From Gorillibacterium timonense (GTDB lineage: Bacteria; Bacillota; Bacilli; Paenibacillales; NBRC-103111), in contig NZ_LN881723.1 in NCBI RefSeq assembly GCF_001457415.1, positions 715,246 through 779,245 of the forward strand: DNA of 64,000 bases, given 5' to 3'. Position numbers and translations under genes: made by a program. The notes under the pieces are model-generated. The model searched no databases, was not told the DNA's origin, and saw only the letters and a program-made list of their open reading frames with translations. This document shows, piece by piece, positions 44,004 to 53,071 of this stretch. Every line of letters begins with the position of its first letter. Position 1 is the first letter of the stretch.

Positions 44004-44874
44004 TCAGGAACGTGAGTGGCGCAGATCCTCAAGCAGCAAGGAAAATTCCGAGGGAAGAGGCGCGTTCAGACGGATGATGTCTCTTGTAAAAGGGTGCCTG
44101 AAAACAAGCTCCGAGCCATGCAGCGCCTGCCGGTTCATGGCGACCGGTCTTCCTCCGTACGGCTTATCGCCGAGGAGAGGATGGCCGATGGACGTGAGAT
44201 GAACCCGGATCTGATGAGTGCGTCCCGTCTCCAGCTTAAGCTTAACCAGCGCTGCGTCATCAAACGATTCCATGACCTCGTAATGGGTCACCGCCTTTTC
44301 TCCCGTAGGGCTGACCCTTCGCAGCCCGGAACGATGGCGGTCTCGGCCGATCGGAGCGTCGATGGTTCCTTGCGGTTTGCGCGGAATGCCCTGAACAAGC
44401 GCCAGATAGAACCGCTCGACCGCTTTCGACCGCATGTCCTCATCCAGACGTCGCTGGGCAAAGGAGTTCTTGGCATAGAGCACCGGTCCCGTCGTATCCG
44501 CATCCAAGCGATGGATGTGTCGGATTCGGTTTGCTTGACCGTTCGCCAAGTAATAAGCCGCAACTGCGCCCGCGAGAGAGCCCTTCACTCCCGCTTCCGG
44601 CGGGTTTGTTGACCACCAGGCAAAAATCATCCTCAAACAAGAGCTCCAGCTCCGGCAGCTCCCACTCCGGCTCAAACTGCGATTCTTCCTCCGGGAAAAG
44701 ATAAAGGAGCACCTTGCTGCCCTTCACGCGAATCGAGCCCGGTGTCGCGAAGGTTTTCAGCTCCTGCGGACTCAGCCCAAAGGAAGCGGACAGCCATACG
44801 CCGATTTCCTGGTCCGACGGAAGAGGCTTCGGCAGCTCCAGCCATTCTCCCGCCCTTCTTCCATACCCGCTCAT
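44004..44874 (-). pseudogene. RluA-family pseudouridine synthase, frameshifted
   Basis: Two overlapping reading frames together make one RluA-type enzyme. The N-terminal part (from ATG 44874) reads through ELELLFEDDFCLVVNKPAG and then leaves frame. The continuation, in another frame, is VKGSLAGAVAAYY, then the catalytic HIHRLDADTTGPVLYAKN (Asp in HRLD), TGRTHQIRVHLTSIGHPLLG and the C-terminus at 44004. The usual VHP-containing segment of about 7-10 residues between the two parts is missing, so a small deletion that changed the frame (near 44590-44605) is likelier than a one-base sequencing error. Its neighbours are spoVID and a 35-residue gene whose stop overlaps this start (ATGA). If real, the enzyme is inactive. 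Confidence 0.75.
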
Positions 44875-44978
44875 GACCGTTTCTCCTTGCGGAATGCGAT
44901 CGCGAGCAGAGCCGCCCCAAAGACGGTCATGAGGAGCAGCAGGCCGAGCGGCAAGCCGAACAGATTGTATTTATTCAT
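44871..44978 (-). CDS. Single-pass membrane microprotein (35 residues)
   Basis: ATG at 44978 opens a 35-residue frame beginning MNKYNLFGLPLGLLLLMTVF, with one membrane helix (about 6-28) and a basic tail (RKEKRS). AAAAGGA lies about 9 nt upstream. Its stop overlaps the start of the pseudouridine synthase gene (TCATGA), suggesting translational coupling. It sits between hemL and that gene in the operon direction. Not recognised as a known family; supported by the ribosome site, the overlap and a clean hydrophobic profile. Confidence 0.55.
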   Translation of the reverse strand: MNKYNLFGLPLGLLLLMTVFGAALLAIAFRKEKRS

Positions 44979-45053
44979 CGCGGTCCATCCTTTTCTATGC
45001 TGTGACAGCATCTCGTTGAACAAGCAGACCGGGAAGGTCTGCGGGTTACAGGC

Positions 45054-46346
45054 CTACAGCTCGGCCAAAGCTTCGCGGTGAGCTTGTATCGTGGTATCAA
45101 TATCTTCATCGCTATGAACGGCGGACACGAACATTCCTTCAAAGGGCGAAGGAGCGACGCTGATCCCCCGGTCGAGCAAGCCGCCGAAGACCTTAACGAA
45201 CATCGCCGTGTTCGACGCTTTGGCAGACGTGTAGTTCGTTACCGGCCCTTCCGAGTAAAAGGGGCACACCATGGAGCCGACACGGTTGACCGTGAGCGGG
45301 ATGCCCGCTTCCTCGGCATTCTTCCGCAGTCCGGCCTCAAGTCGCGCGGAAGCCTGCTCCAATCGCTCGTACACCTCAGGCGTGAGCAATCGAAGCGTGG
45401 CATATCCGGCTGCCATAGCGAGGGGATTGCCGGACAGCGTGCCCGCTTGGTAGATGGGGCCGCCTGGAGCCATCCGCTCCACAATCTCCCTCCGTCCGCC
45501 GTAGGCGCCGACCGGCAGGCCACCGCCGATCACCTTCCCGAAGGTGGTCAGGTCAGGCGTGATGCCGAAGAGCCCTTGGGCGCAGCTGCGGTGCACGCGG
45601 AACCCGGTCATCACTTCATCGAAGATGAGCAGCGTTCCGTACTGCGTCGTCAGCTCCCGCAGCCCTTCCAGGAAGCCGGGGAGCGGAGGGACCACGCCCA
45701 TGTTGCCTGCAATCGGCTCCACGATGACGGCGGCGAGCTCTTCCCCGTATTTCTCAAAGACAAGCCGCGCGGCTTCCAGATCGTTGTAGGGTACGGCGAT
45801 GGTGTTCGCCGCAATTCCCTCAGGCACACCGGGGCTGTCCGGAAGGCCCAGAGTCGCTACGCCGGAGCCGGCCTTGATGAGCAGCGAATCGCCATGCCCG
45901 TGGTAGCTGCCTTCGAATTTGAGAATTTTATTTCGTCCCGTGTAGCCCCGGGCGAGCCGGATCGCGCTCATCGTCGCTTCCGTGCCGCTGTTTACCATGC
46001 GCACGATATCGACGGATGGCACACGCTCGGCCACGAGCTTGGCCATCGCGGTCTCCAGCTCCGTTGGAGCTCCGAAGCTCGTTCCGTTCGCCGCAGTCCG
46101 CTGCAGGGCAGCAACCACCTCCGGATGAGCATGGCCCATGATCAACGGTCCCCAGGAGCAGATATAATCGATAAACGTATTTCCATCGATGTCATGGATG
46201 CGGCTGCCTTCGGCCCGCTCTACGAAGACGGGCGTGAGGCCGACGGCCTTGTACGCCCGAACCGGGCTGTTGACGCCGCCGGGGATGTAGCGCTTCGCTT
46301 CCTCAAAAGCGGCGCGCGACTTGGTATCGATGCGTTTGTTCGCCAT
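45054..46346 (-). CDS. hemL: Glutamate-1-semialdehyde 2,1-aminomutase
   Basis: 430 residues. PLP enzyme making 5-aminolevulinate, second step of the C5 pathway after HemA (also in this window). Motifs: [55 protein letters not shown] and the PLP-lysine region [32 protein letters not shown] precedes the ATG. Last of the heme genes in this run. Confidence 0.97.
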   Translation of the reverse strand: MANKRIDTKSRAAFEEAKRYIPGGVNSPVRAYKAVGLTPVFVERAEGSRIHDIDGNTFIDYICSWGPLIMGHAHPEVVAALQRTAANGTSFGAPTELETAMAKLVAERVPSVDIVRMVNSGTEATMSAIRLARGYTGRNKILKFEGSYHGHGDSLLIKAGSGVATLGLPDSPGVPEGIAANTIAVPYNDLEAARLVFEKYGEELAAVIVEPIAGNMGVVPPLPGFLEGLRELTTQYGTLLIFDEVMTGFRVHRSCAQGLFGITPDLTTFGKVIGGGLPVGAYGGRREIVERMAPGGPIYQAGTLSGNPLAMAAGYATLRLLTPEVYERLEQASARLEAGLRKNAEEAGIPLTVNRVGSMVCPFYSEGPVTNYTSAKASNTAMFVKVFGGLLDRGISVAPSPFEGMFVSAVHSDEDIDTTIQAHREALAEL

Positions 46347-46404
46347 GGGTGTCTACCTCCTTAAGCTAGTGTTTTTATGTGTTATCGATAGGGGAGCATT
46401 CTTA

Positions 46405-46450
46405 AGCTCTACTGAGCGAAAGAGCAACACTCTTTCGCTCAGCTAGAGGT
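46405..46450. terminator. Hairpin downstream of hemY
   Basis: ACTGAGCGAAAGAG paired with CTCTTTCGCTCAGCT (5-nt loop). No clear T-run; it may act as a weak terminator or RNA-stabilising structure in the heme operon. Confidence 0.4.
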
Positions 46451-46504
46451 GAGAAAGAAAGCCACACGCATTTCCCCCGTTCCTATTGCGTGCTTGCCCT
46501 TAAA

Positions 46505-46640
46505 TTGTTGCATGAAGTGCATCATTTTCGCTTCATTCAGCCGGTTTGCCTTTGGAAAGTTGCATTTCATGCATCATTTTCGCTTTTTACAGGGGATTTC
46601 CCTCTAATTGTTGCACGAAGTGCATCATTTTCGCTTCATA
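46505..46640. repeat. Three-copy 51/52-bp intergenic tandem repeat
   Basis: The 16-bp core TGCATCATTTTCGCTT occurs identically at 46518, 46570 and 46621, spaced 52 and 51 bp. Each is preceded by TTGCA-N-TGCA half-palindromes (TTGCATGAAGTGCA and variants). The outer two units share CCGGTTTGCC downstream. Confidence 0.85.
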
Positions 46641-46728
46641 TAGCCGGTTTGCCCTAGAATTAATCTGGTTTGTCGACCCAACGATGTTCTGCCGCGCACC
46701 GTGCGGCAAGCTTACCTTCCACCACTCG

Positions 46729-48213
46729 CTAAGCTTCCCTTTCACTTGCTTCGGCTGCGGCAGATTGCTTCTTCAGCCGCATGACGACCGCTTCGGCGGT
46801 CTCGCGGCCTTGGCGGACGCAATCCGGCAAGCCGACGCCGTCGAAGGCGGCTCCGGTCAGGTACACGCCGGGCATGACAGCGGCAAGCTCCTTGCGCGCC
46901 GCCTGGATATGCTCCAGATGCCCGACCGGATAGTTCGGCATCGAGCGGTATAAGCGAGTGAGCTCGTGGAACAGCGGTTCCGCTTCGATCCGAAGCAGCT
47001 CCTTTACTTCTTGACGAACCTTGGCCACGATCTCTTCATCCGTCAGCTTGACCCAATCCTGATCACCGGCGCGTCCCACGTAGCAGCGAAGCAGCACTTT
47101 ACCGGGAGGAGCTGTGCTTTCCCATTTCAGCGAGGTACGGGTGCAGGCCGTGATAAACCGTCCTTCCTTGCGGGAGATGACGAAGCCCGAGCCGTCAAAA
47201 TCAACAGGTACATCGGCTTCCTCATAAGCGAGGACGACATTCGCCACCGAGACGTAAGGCATTTCCGAGAGCTTGACCAAGCCGGGAAGATGCGGAAGCA
47301 AGCTTGGGTACTCATAGGTCGGGAGCGTGACGATCACTGCGTCGGCTTCGAGATAATCTCCCCGGTTCAAGTGAACGCGGTAGCCTGGCTCATCTCCCTT
47401 GCCCGGAGCCCGGTCGATGCGGACGGCGTAGGTTTCGCGCAGGACCTTTGTCCCCGTTTCCGCTGCCGCCCGTTCCAAGCCCTCGATCACCGTGCTGAGT
47501 CCGTCCCGGTACGAGAGAAAGGCGCTTCCCGCCGCCGCTTTCGGGGTAGGGGCCATCTGCGCTTTCCTCTCAGCCTGCGATACCTGCATGCCCTGAATGA
47601 CGCTGCCGTATTGCCGCTCCGCTTCTTTGAACTGCGGGAAGGTCGCTTCCAGGCTCAGCTTGTACAGATCGCCCGCATAGATCCCCGCGAGCAGCGGCTC
47701 CGCTACATTCGCCACCATCTCGGGACCGAGCCTTCGCTCGAGAAAGCCGCCGAGCGATTCGTCCCCTTCCCCGTCTTTTTTGGGAAGGGACAGATCTTCC
47801 AAAGCGCGGGCTTTGCCGTCTGGCGAGACGAGCCCCGTCTCCATAAAGGCTGAGAGATCCGTCGGGATGCCCAGAACCATACCGGAAGGAGCGGGATAAA
47901 ATTGGCCGTGATGCAGGAAATACGAGCGCTTGCCGCGGCTGCCCTGTCCGACAAACCGGTCCTCCAGCCCAAGCTCGCGGGTGAGTTCGATCATCGGCTG
48001 TTTCCGCGTGAGAAAGGAGTCGGCTCCCTTCTCGATGGTGAACCCGTTCTTATGCAGCGTGTGGACTTTGCCGCCCAAGCGGCTGCTTTTTTCCAATATG
48101 GTAATTTGCATGGGAATCTCAGCATCCGATGCATAGCGATTGGCATAGTACGCCGCCGTCAAACCGGTGATCCCTCCGCCAATGATGACGACTTGTCGAA
48201 TCGGTCGACTCAC
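46729..48213 (-). CDS. hemY: Coproporphyrinogen/protoporphyrinogen oxidase HemY (CgoX)
   Basis: 494-residue FAD enzyme oxidising the porphyrinogen ring. N-terminal FAD fold VVIIGGGITGLTAAYYANRY, TILEKSSRLGGKV, ADSFLTRKQP, and C-terminal YLTGAAFDGVGLPDCVRQGRETAE split in two. The Gram-positive HemY type acts on coproporphyrinogen III and partners with HemH and HemQ in the coproporphyrin-dependent route (established for Firmicutes); hemQ is not in this window. 21 bp after hemH. Confidence 0.93.
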   Translation of the reverse strand: MSRPIRQVVIIGGGITGLTAAYYANRYASDAEIPMQITILEKSSRLGGKVHTLHKNGFTIEKGADSFLTRKQPMIELTRELGLEDRFVGQGSRGKRSYFLHHGQFYPAPSGMVLGIPTDLSAFMETGLVSPDGKARALEDLSLPKKDGEGDESLGGFLERRLGPEMVANVAEPLLAGIYAGDLYKLSLEATFPQFKEAERQYGSVIQGMQVSQAERKAQMAPTPKAAAGSAFLSYRDGLSTVIEGLERAAAETGTKVLRETYAVRIDRAPGKGDEPGYRVHLNRGDYLEADAVIVTLPTYEYPSLLPHLPGLVKLSEMPYVSVANVVLAYEEADVPVDFDGSGFVISRKEGRFITACTRTSLKWESTAPPGKVLLRCYVGRAGDQDWVKLTDEEIVAKVRQEVKELLRIEAEPLFHELTRLYRSMPNYPVGHLEHIQAARKELAAVMPGVYLTGAAFDGVGLPDCVRQGRETAEAVVMRLKKQSAAAEASEREA

Positions 48214-48234
48214 TTGTGCTTCCTCCTCTGCGTA

Positions 48235-49188
48235 TTACCGGCTCTTATTGACATCCGCTTGAACGACCTCTTCGATCTTATCTTTGAGTGTTCCGAGATA
48301 AAGCGGGTCCGTATTCAGAGACTCCGTTCGTGCAAACATCAGCCCGAGCCGTTCTGCCGCCTGCACGCATTCGATATCGAGGTCGTACAGTACCTCCAGA
48401 TGATCGGATACGAATCCAACTGGACAAGTGAGCACGGCGCGGACACCTTCCTCCGCCAGCTTCGGAAGCACCTCTAGAATATCCGGCCCCAGCCAAGGAA
48501 CGGCTGTCCGTCCCGCGCTCTGCCAGACGAACGACCACCCGGTCACGCCTGTCTGTCCGGCAACGAGACGAGAAGTCTCCAGAAGCTGGTCGGGGTAGGG
48601 GTCGCCTGTCTCTAGGATGGAGGCCGGCAGGCTGTGTGCCGTAAACAGCACTCGGACCTCCTCCCGGGCATAGCCCGCTTTCGCGAAGTCGTTCAGCTTC
48701 GCTTCAACCCGCTCCGTCAGCGCACGGATGAACAGCGGATGTGTGTGGTAGCTTTCCACGAACCGAATCGGAAGACCCAGTTGGTCCGCCTTCTCGCGGG
48801 CTTCCCGAATATAGCCGCCGATGCTCATGCGGGAATAGTGGGGAGCGAGCACGATGCCGACCGCTTCCTCCACCCCTTCCCGGTGCAGGGCTTCCACTCC
48901 GTCCGCCACGAAGGGAAAAGCGTGCTTAAGGCCTTGCTTGCACACAAACTCCGTATCACCGGCGTTTTCGTTCAGCAGCCGTTCAAGCTCGGAGACCTGG
49001 CGATTCGTGTTTTCCCGGAGAGGAAAAACACCTCCGACAATCGCCGCATACCGAGCGGTCAGCTCGGCGAGCTGTTCCGGAGTTGGGGCATGTCCATGGC
49101 GAATATGTGTATAATACGCCTCAATCTGATCCATGCTTTCCGGGGTTCCATAGGACATCACGAGGACCCCGATGCGTCGTCTGGTCAT
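48235..49188 (-). CDS. hemH: Ferrochelatase HemH (CpfC)
   Basis: 317 residues. Inserts Fe2+ into the porphyrin; in Gram-positives the substrate is coproporphyrin III. N-terminal RIGVLVMSYGTPESMDQIEAYYTHIRHG, metal-site His in FTAHSLPASI, and C-terminal CPVGFVSDHLEVLYDLDIE. The length is normal for the soluble Bacillus type. The ATG overlaps the hemE stop by 4 bp (ATGA), so the two are translationally coupled. Confidence 0.95.
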   Translation of the reverse strand: MTRRRIGVLVMSYGTPESMDQIEAYYTHIRHGHAPTPEQLAELTARYAAIVGGVFPLRENTNRQVSELERLLNENAGDTEFVCKQGLKHAFPFVADGVEALHREGVEEAVGIVLAPHYSRMSIGGYIREAREKADQLGLPIRFVESYHTHPLFIRALTERVEAKLNDFAKAGYAREEVRVLFTAHSLPASILETGDPYPDQLLETSRLVAGQTGVTGWSFVWQSAGRTAVPWLGPDILEVLPKLAEEGVRAVLTCPVGFVSDHLEVLYDLDIECVQAAERLGLMFARTESLNTDPLYLGTLKDKIEEVVQADVNKSR

Positions 49189-50267
49189 TCGGTCACCATC
49201 CGTTTTTCCGGCAGGACTCCGGCTTCCGCCGATAGGCGTCCTTTGGAATACTCATGAACAAAGGTGGTCAGTTCTTTCAGCTTGCCAAGATCGGCTTCCG
49301 GATAGAGGCCGTGTCCGAGATTGAAGATATACCCCGCTTCTTGCATGCCCTCATCGAGAATCGCTTTTGCTCGCTCCTCAATGACGTTCATGGGCGCAGT
49401 GAGAACATACGGGTCCAGATTCCCTTGGATAGCAAAAACGTTGCCAGTCCGCTTCCGCCCCTCCGCAATGGAAACGCGCCAATCCAGTCCGATCACATCT
49501 GCTGCGAGCCCCTGCATGGCAGGCAGAAGCTCCCCTGAGCTCACCCCGGGAAAATAGATCTTTGGCACGGAGAGATCCGCCAGCTCGGAGAAGATCCGTT
49601 CGACGGTCGGACGGACAAACACCCGGAAATCCTCTGGTGCAAGCGAACCGACCCAGCTGTCGAACAGCTGGAACGCCTTGGCTCCCGAGGCGACATGGGC
49701 ACGCAGGTAAGCGATCGCCATATCCCCCAGCTTCTCCATCAAGGCGAACCAGACATCCGGCGCGCTGTACATCATTTCCTTGGTGCGGCGGTAGCCTTTG
49801 GAGGGTTGGCCTTCAATGAGATAGCTGGCGATGGTGAACGGAGCGCCGGCAAAGGAAATAAGCGGCACCTCAAGCTCCTCATCCAGGAGCTCTATCGTGC
49901 GGAGAATATGGCCGAGATCGCCCTCCACGTCGATCGGGCGAAGCTTCTCCACATCCGCCTTGCTGCGGATTGGATTGTGGACGACCGGCCCGACATTCTT
50001 CATGATATCGAAATCGATGCCAAGGGAAGCGACGGGATTCATGATGTCGGAGTACAAAATCGCCGCATCCACACCGAGCTTCCTCACCGGCATCAGGGTG
50101 ACACGAGCGGCAAGCTCCGGCTGGCGGCAGATTTCAAGCAGGCTGTAGCGCTCCTTGATCTCGCGGTATTCCGGATCGTAGCGACCAGCCTGCCGCATGT
50201 ACCAGACCGGAACGCGGCCGGTCCGCTCCTTGCGGCAAGCCCGCAAAAACGTATCGTCGAAGGCCAT
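49185..50267 (-). CDS. hemE: Uroporphyrinogen decarboxylase
   Basis: 360 residues. Converts uroporphyrinogen III to coproporphyrinogen III. Motifs: VPVWYMRQAGRYDPEYREIK (substrate-binding), AAILYSDIMNPV, ISFAGAPFTIASYLIEG, and GLDWRVSIAEGR. 3 bp after hemB and overlapping hemH, so it is part of one operon. Confidence 0.97.
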   Translation of the reverse strand: MAFDDTFLRACRKERTGRVPVWYMRQAGRYDPEYREIKERYSLLEICRQPELAARVTLMPVRKLGVDAAILYSDIMNPVASLGIDFDIMKNVGPVVHNPIRSKADVEKLRPIDVEGDLGHILRTIELLDEELEVPLISFAGAPFTIASYLIEGQPSKGYRRTKEMMYSAPDVWFALMEKLGDMAIAYLRAHVASGAKAFQLFDSWVGSLAPEDFRVFVRPTVERIFSELADLSVPKIYFPGVSSGELLPAMQGLAADVIGLDWRVSIAEGRKRTGNVFAIQGNLDPYVLTAPMNVIEERAKAILDEGMQEAGYIFNLGHGLYPEADLGKLKELTTFVHEYSKGRLSAEAGVLPEKRMVTE

Positions 50268-50270
50268 GGC

Positions 50271-51266
50271 TCAGCCTTCCTTCAGCCAGCGGACCGCATC
50301 CTTGGCGAAATACGTAATGATCATGTCGGCCCCAGCCCGTTTCATGCCGGTCAGCGTCTCCATGACAATGGCGCGTTCGTTGATCCAGCCGTTGATGGCG
50401 GCGGCTTTCACCATCGCATATTCGGCGCTCACGTTATACGCCACGATCGGCAGATCGAAGTTCTCGCGCACGCTCTTGATGATGTCCATGTAGGCGAGCG
50501 CCGGCTTCACAATCAACATGTCCGCTCCTTCCAGGATGTCGGATTCGGCTTCGCGCAGCGCTTCCCGGGCATTGGCCGGGTCCATCTGGTACGACTTGCG
50601 GTCGCCGAATTGAGGAGCCGATCCGGCTGCTTCCCGGAACGGACCGTAATAAGCGGAAGCGTACTTCACCGCATAGGACATGATCGGGATATGCGTGAAG
50701 CCCGCATCATCCAGAGCGGTGCGGATCGCCTGGACAAAGCCGTCCATCATGTTCGAGGGAGCGATGATGTCGGCTCCCGCTTTAGCCTGGGAGACGGCGG
50801 TCCGGGCCAGAAATTCAAGCGATTCGTCGTTGTCGATGACAGCTTGATGCGTGCATTCATCCACATGAACGATCCCGCAGTGGCCATGATCGGTGAACTC
50901 GCATAGGCAAGTATCTGCAATGACCAGAAGCTCAGGATGATTTTGTTTGATTTGGCGGGTGGCCCGTTGGACGATTCCTTCGTCGTCAAAGGCGGAAGAG
51001 CCGACCGCATCCTTCGTGGCGGGAATGCCGAACAGCAGCACCGCCGGAATGCCAAGAGCTACAACTTCGTTGATTTCATCCTCAAGCGTATCGAGAGAGA
51101 AGTGATAGATGCCGGGCATGGACGAAATTTCATTTTTCACGCCGGTGCCCTCGGTTATGAAGATCGGATAGATCAGATCGTGCGCCGAAAAAGCATACTC
51201 GCGAACCAGATTGCGAAGCGCTGCGGAAGTGCGGAGTCGGCGGTGGCGGACAATGGGAAAGCTCAC
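50271..51266 (-). CDS. hemB: Delta-aminolevulinic acid dehydratase (porphobilinogen synthase)
   Basis: 331 residues. Condenses two ALA to porphobilinogen. Zn-type cysteines in [12 protein letters not shown], the first active-site Lys in [17 protein letters not shown] and the second in [12 protein letters not shown]. The GTG at 51266 ([12 protein letters not shown]) has AAGGAGG 8 nt upstream and matches the family N-terminus; an ATG 9 codons upstream does not have a spaced site. Confidence 0.95.
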   Translation of the reverse strand: MSFPIVRHRRLRTSAALRNLVREYAFSAHDLIYPIFITEGTGVKNEISSMPGIYHFSLDTLEDEINEVVALGIPAVLLFGIPATKDAVGSSAFDDEGIVQRATRQIKQNHPELLVIADTCLCEFTDHGHCGIVHVDECTHQAVIDNDESLEFLARTAVSQAKAGADIIAPSNMMDGFVQAIRTALDDAGFTHIPIMSYAVKYASAYYGPFREAAGSAPQFGDRKSYQMDPANAREALREAESDILEGADMLIVKPALAYMDIIKSVRENFDLPIVAYNVSAEYAMVKAAAINGWINERAIVMETLTGMKRAGADMIITYFAKDAVRWLKEG

Positions 51267-51442
51267 TTGGATAACCTCCTTGATATCGGACAAGGATCCC
51301 CAACCTCATGGAATCCTTAGAAAGGGTCATTTGTCATAGGTGTATTTTCGTCAATCATCGACTGAATTCTTTCTTGCATGAGAGGGAAGTTCCTTCGTCG
51401 GACAACCGGTCTGCCTTTCGCAGGAAGCTCTTCCCTCCCTCT

Positions 51443-53071
51443 TTATAGCGTCTGCAAAGCTTCGGAGAGTGATTCAATGGTCGCTTCCTTAGAAGTGACG
51501 CGGGTTACGAAGCCTGCCTCGCACGCTGTTTTCTCGGTGACCGGTCCGATACAGACGGCCGGAACCTGGAGAGCTGCTGCTAAAATCTCGTCATTGCCCG
51601 CAGCCTTCACCAAATGGATGAAGCTCGTTACCGTTGAAGAGCTGGTAAACGTGATCGCGCTCAGTTGGCCTTCAGCCAGCACGCGCAGCAGATCGTCCGC
51701 ACTTTCTTCAGCCGGAACCGGATGATAGAGGTCGGCCTCAACCACCTCAAGACCAAGCGCCGCCAAACCTTCCGGCAAGACGCGACGGGCGAGTCCGGAT
51801 CGGGGCAAAAACGCTTTCTGGCCCGGAAGCAGGTACGGTCGGGCCGTTTCCAGCAGCGTCTCCGCCTGAAATTTGTCCGGTGTCAAATCCGCAACAATCC
51901 CGCGCGTCCGCAGCGCGTCCGCCGTCTTGGAGCCGACCGCCGCGATACGGGCTCCCGCCATTCGGCGAATGTCGAGACCGAGATAAGCGATCCGCTCGAA
52001 GAAGAACTCGACGGCATTCGCGCTCGTGAAGAACACCCAATTGTATTCGCCTAGTCGTGAGCAAGCCGCATCCAGCTCGGCCAGCAGGGCGGGATCGGTC
52101 GGCGCTTCCAGCCGAAGCACGGGAAGCTCCAAAGCTTCTCCGCCCCATTCGTCGATCTGATCGGCGAGTCCGCTCGATTGGGTGCGGGAGCGGGTGACGA
52201 GAATGCGTTTGCCGAACAACGGCTTCTTTTCGTACCAGGCTAGCTTCTCGCGCAAGGTAACGACCTCCCCCACGATGATAATCGCCGGTGATTCCAACCG
52301 GGCCTCCTCGACTTGGCGGACGATGGTCGCAAGCGTTCCGGTCAAGGTCCGCTGCTCCGGACGAGTCCCCCATCGAATCACGGCCACCGGAGTATCCTCA
52401 GACTTGCCGTGGCCGATAAGCGTATCGCAGATCAGCCCGAGACTCGCGACGCCCATGAGAAAGATCAGCGTACCCGTCGCCGTCGACAGCTTGGACCAGT
52501 CGATGTTCGTATCAGACAGCTTCTTACATTCGTGGCCGGTTACAATGGCAAGCGACGAAGTAAAATCGCGGTGAGTGACGGGAATGCCGGCATAAGCCGG
52601 AACGGCGATCGCTGATGTGATGCCGGGGATGATCTCGAAGGAGATATCGTGCTCCTTGAGCAGCTCGGCTTCCTCCCCCACTCGCCCGAAGACGGAGGGA
52701 TCCCCTCCCTTCAACCGGGTAACCGTCTTGCCCTCGAGCGCAAGGTCGACGAGCAGCTGGTTGATCGCTTCCTGCCGAAGGGTGTGACGGTCCGGAAGCT
52801 TGCCGACATATACGCGTTCGGCACCCGGCTTCATATGCTTGAGCAGGGCTGGATTTGCAAGCCGGTCATAGACCACCGCATCCGCTTTGCCGATGGCTTC
52901 AAGTCCGCGTACCGTAATCAGCTTCGGATCGCCGGGTCCGGCGCCGACAAGGTAGACCTTGCCGGGCGTTATGGGATCCATCCTATCTTCGGATCTCGGA
53001 CTCCCCGCCTTCAGGCTCTGGCCCTGCCGATTCTCCTCCGCGTTGTTCAAGGATCCGTTCCCTGCCATCAT
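51443..53071 (-). CDS. cobA-hemD: Fused uroporphyrinogen-III methyltransferase / uroporphyrinogen-III synthase
   Basis: 542 residues, bifunctional. N-terminal SUMT (about 32-280: VYLVGAGPGDPKLITVRG, GDPSVFGRVGEEAEL, PGITSAIAVPAYAGIPVTHR) makes precorrin-2 for siroheme. C-terminal HemD (about 290-540) cyclises hydroxymethylbilane to uroporphyrinogen III. The fusion places both branch enzymes of the tetrapyrrole pathway on one chain, as known in several Firmicutes. The ATG at 53071 overlaps the hemC stop (ATGA) and has GAGGAGG upstream. It adds a low-complexity 30-residue leader before the conserved start MDPITPGK. Confidence 0.92.
   Translation of the reverse strand: MMAGNGSLNNAEENRQGQSLKAGSPRSEDRMDPITPGKVYLVGAGPGDPKLITVRGLEAIGKADAVVYDRLANPALLKHMKPGAERVYVGKLPDRHTLRQEAINQLLVDLALEGKTVTRLKGGDPSVFGRVGEEAELLKEHDISFEIIPGITSAIAVPAYAGIPVTHRDFTSSLAIVTGHECKKLSDTNIDWSKLSTATGTLIFLMGVASLGLICDTLIGHGKSEDTPVAVIRWGTRPEQRTLTGTLATIVRQVEEARLESPAIIIVGEVVTLREKLAWYEKKPLFGKRILVTRSRTQSSGLADQIDEWGGEALELPVLRLEAPTDPALLAELDAACSRLGEYNWVFFTSANAVEFFFERIAYLGLDIRRMAGARIAAVGSKTADALRTRGIVADLTPDKFQAETLLETARPYLLPGQKAFLPRSGLARRVLPEGLAALGLEVVEADLYHPVPAEESADDLLRVLAEGQLSAITFTSSSTVTSFIHLVKAAGNDEILAAALQVPAVCIGPVTEKTACEAGFVTRVTSKEATIESLSEALQTL

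Larger units (their letters stand above)
46347..46728. other. Intergenic hemL-hemY with 51/52-bp repeats
   Basis: 382 bp with no gene. It contains a hairpin at 46405-46450 and three copies of a repeat unit at about 46505-46640, described separately. The latter half shows nothing else recognisable. Confidence 0.6.
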
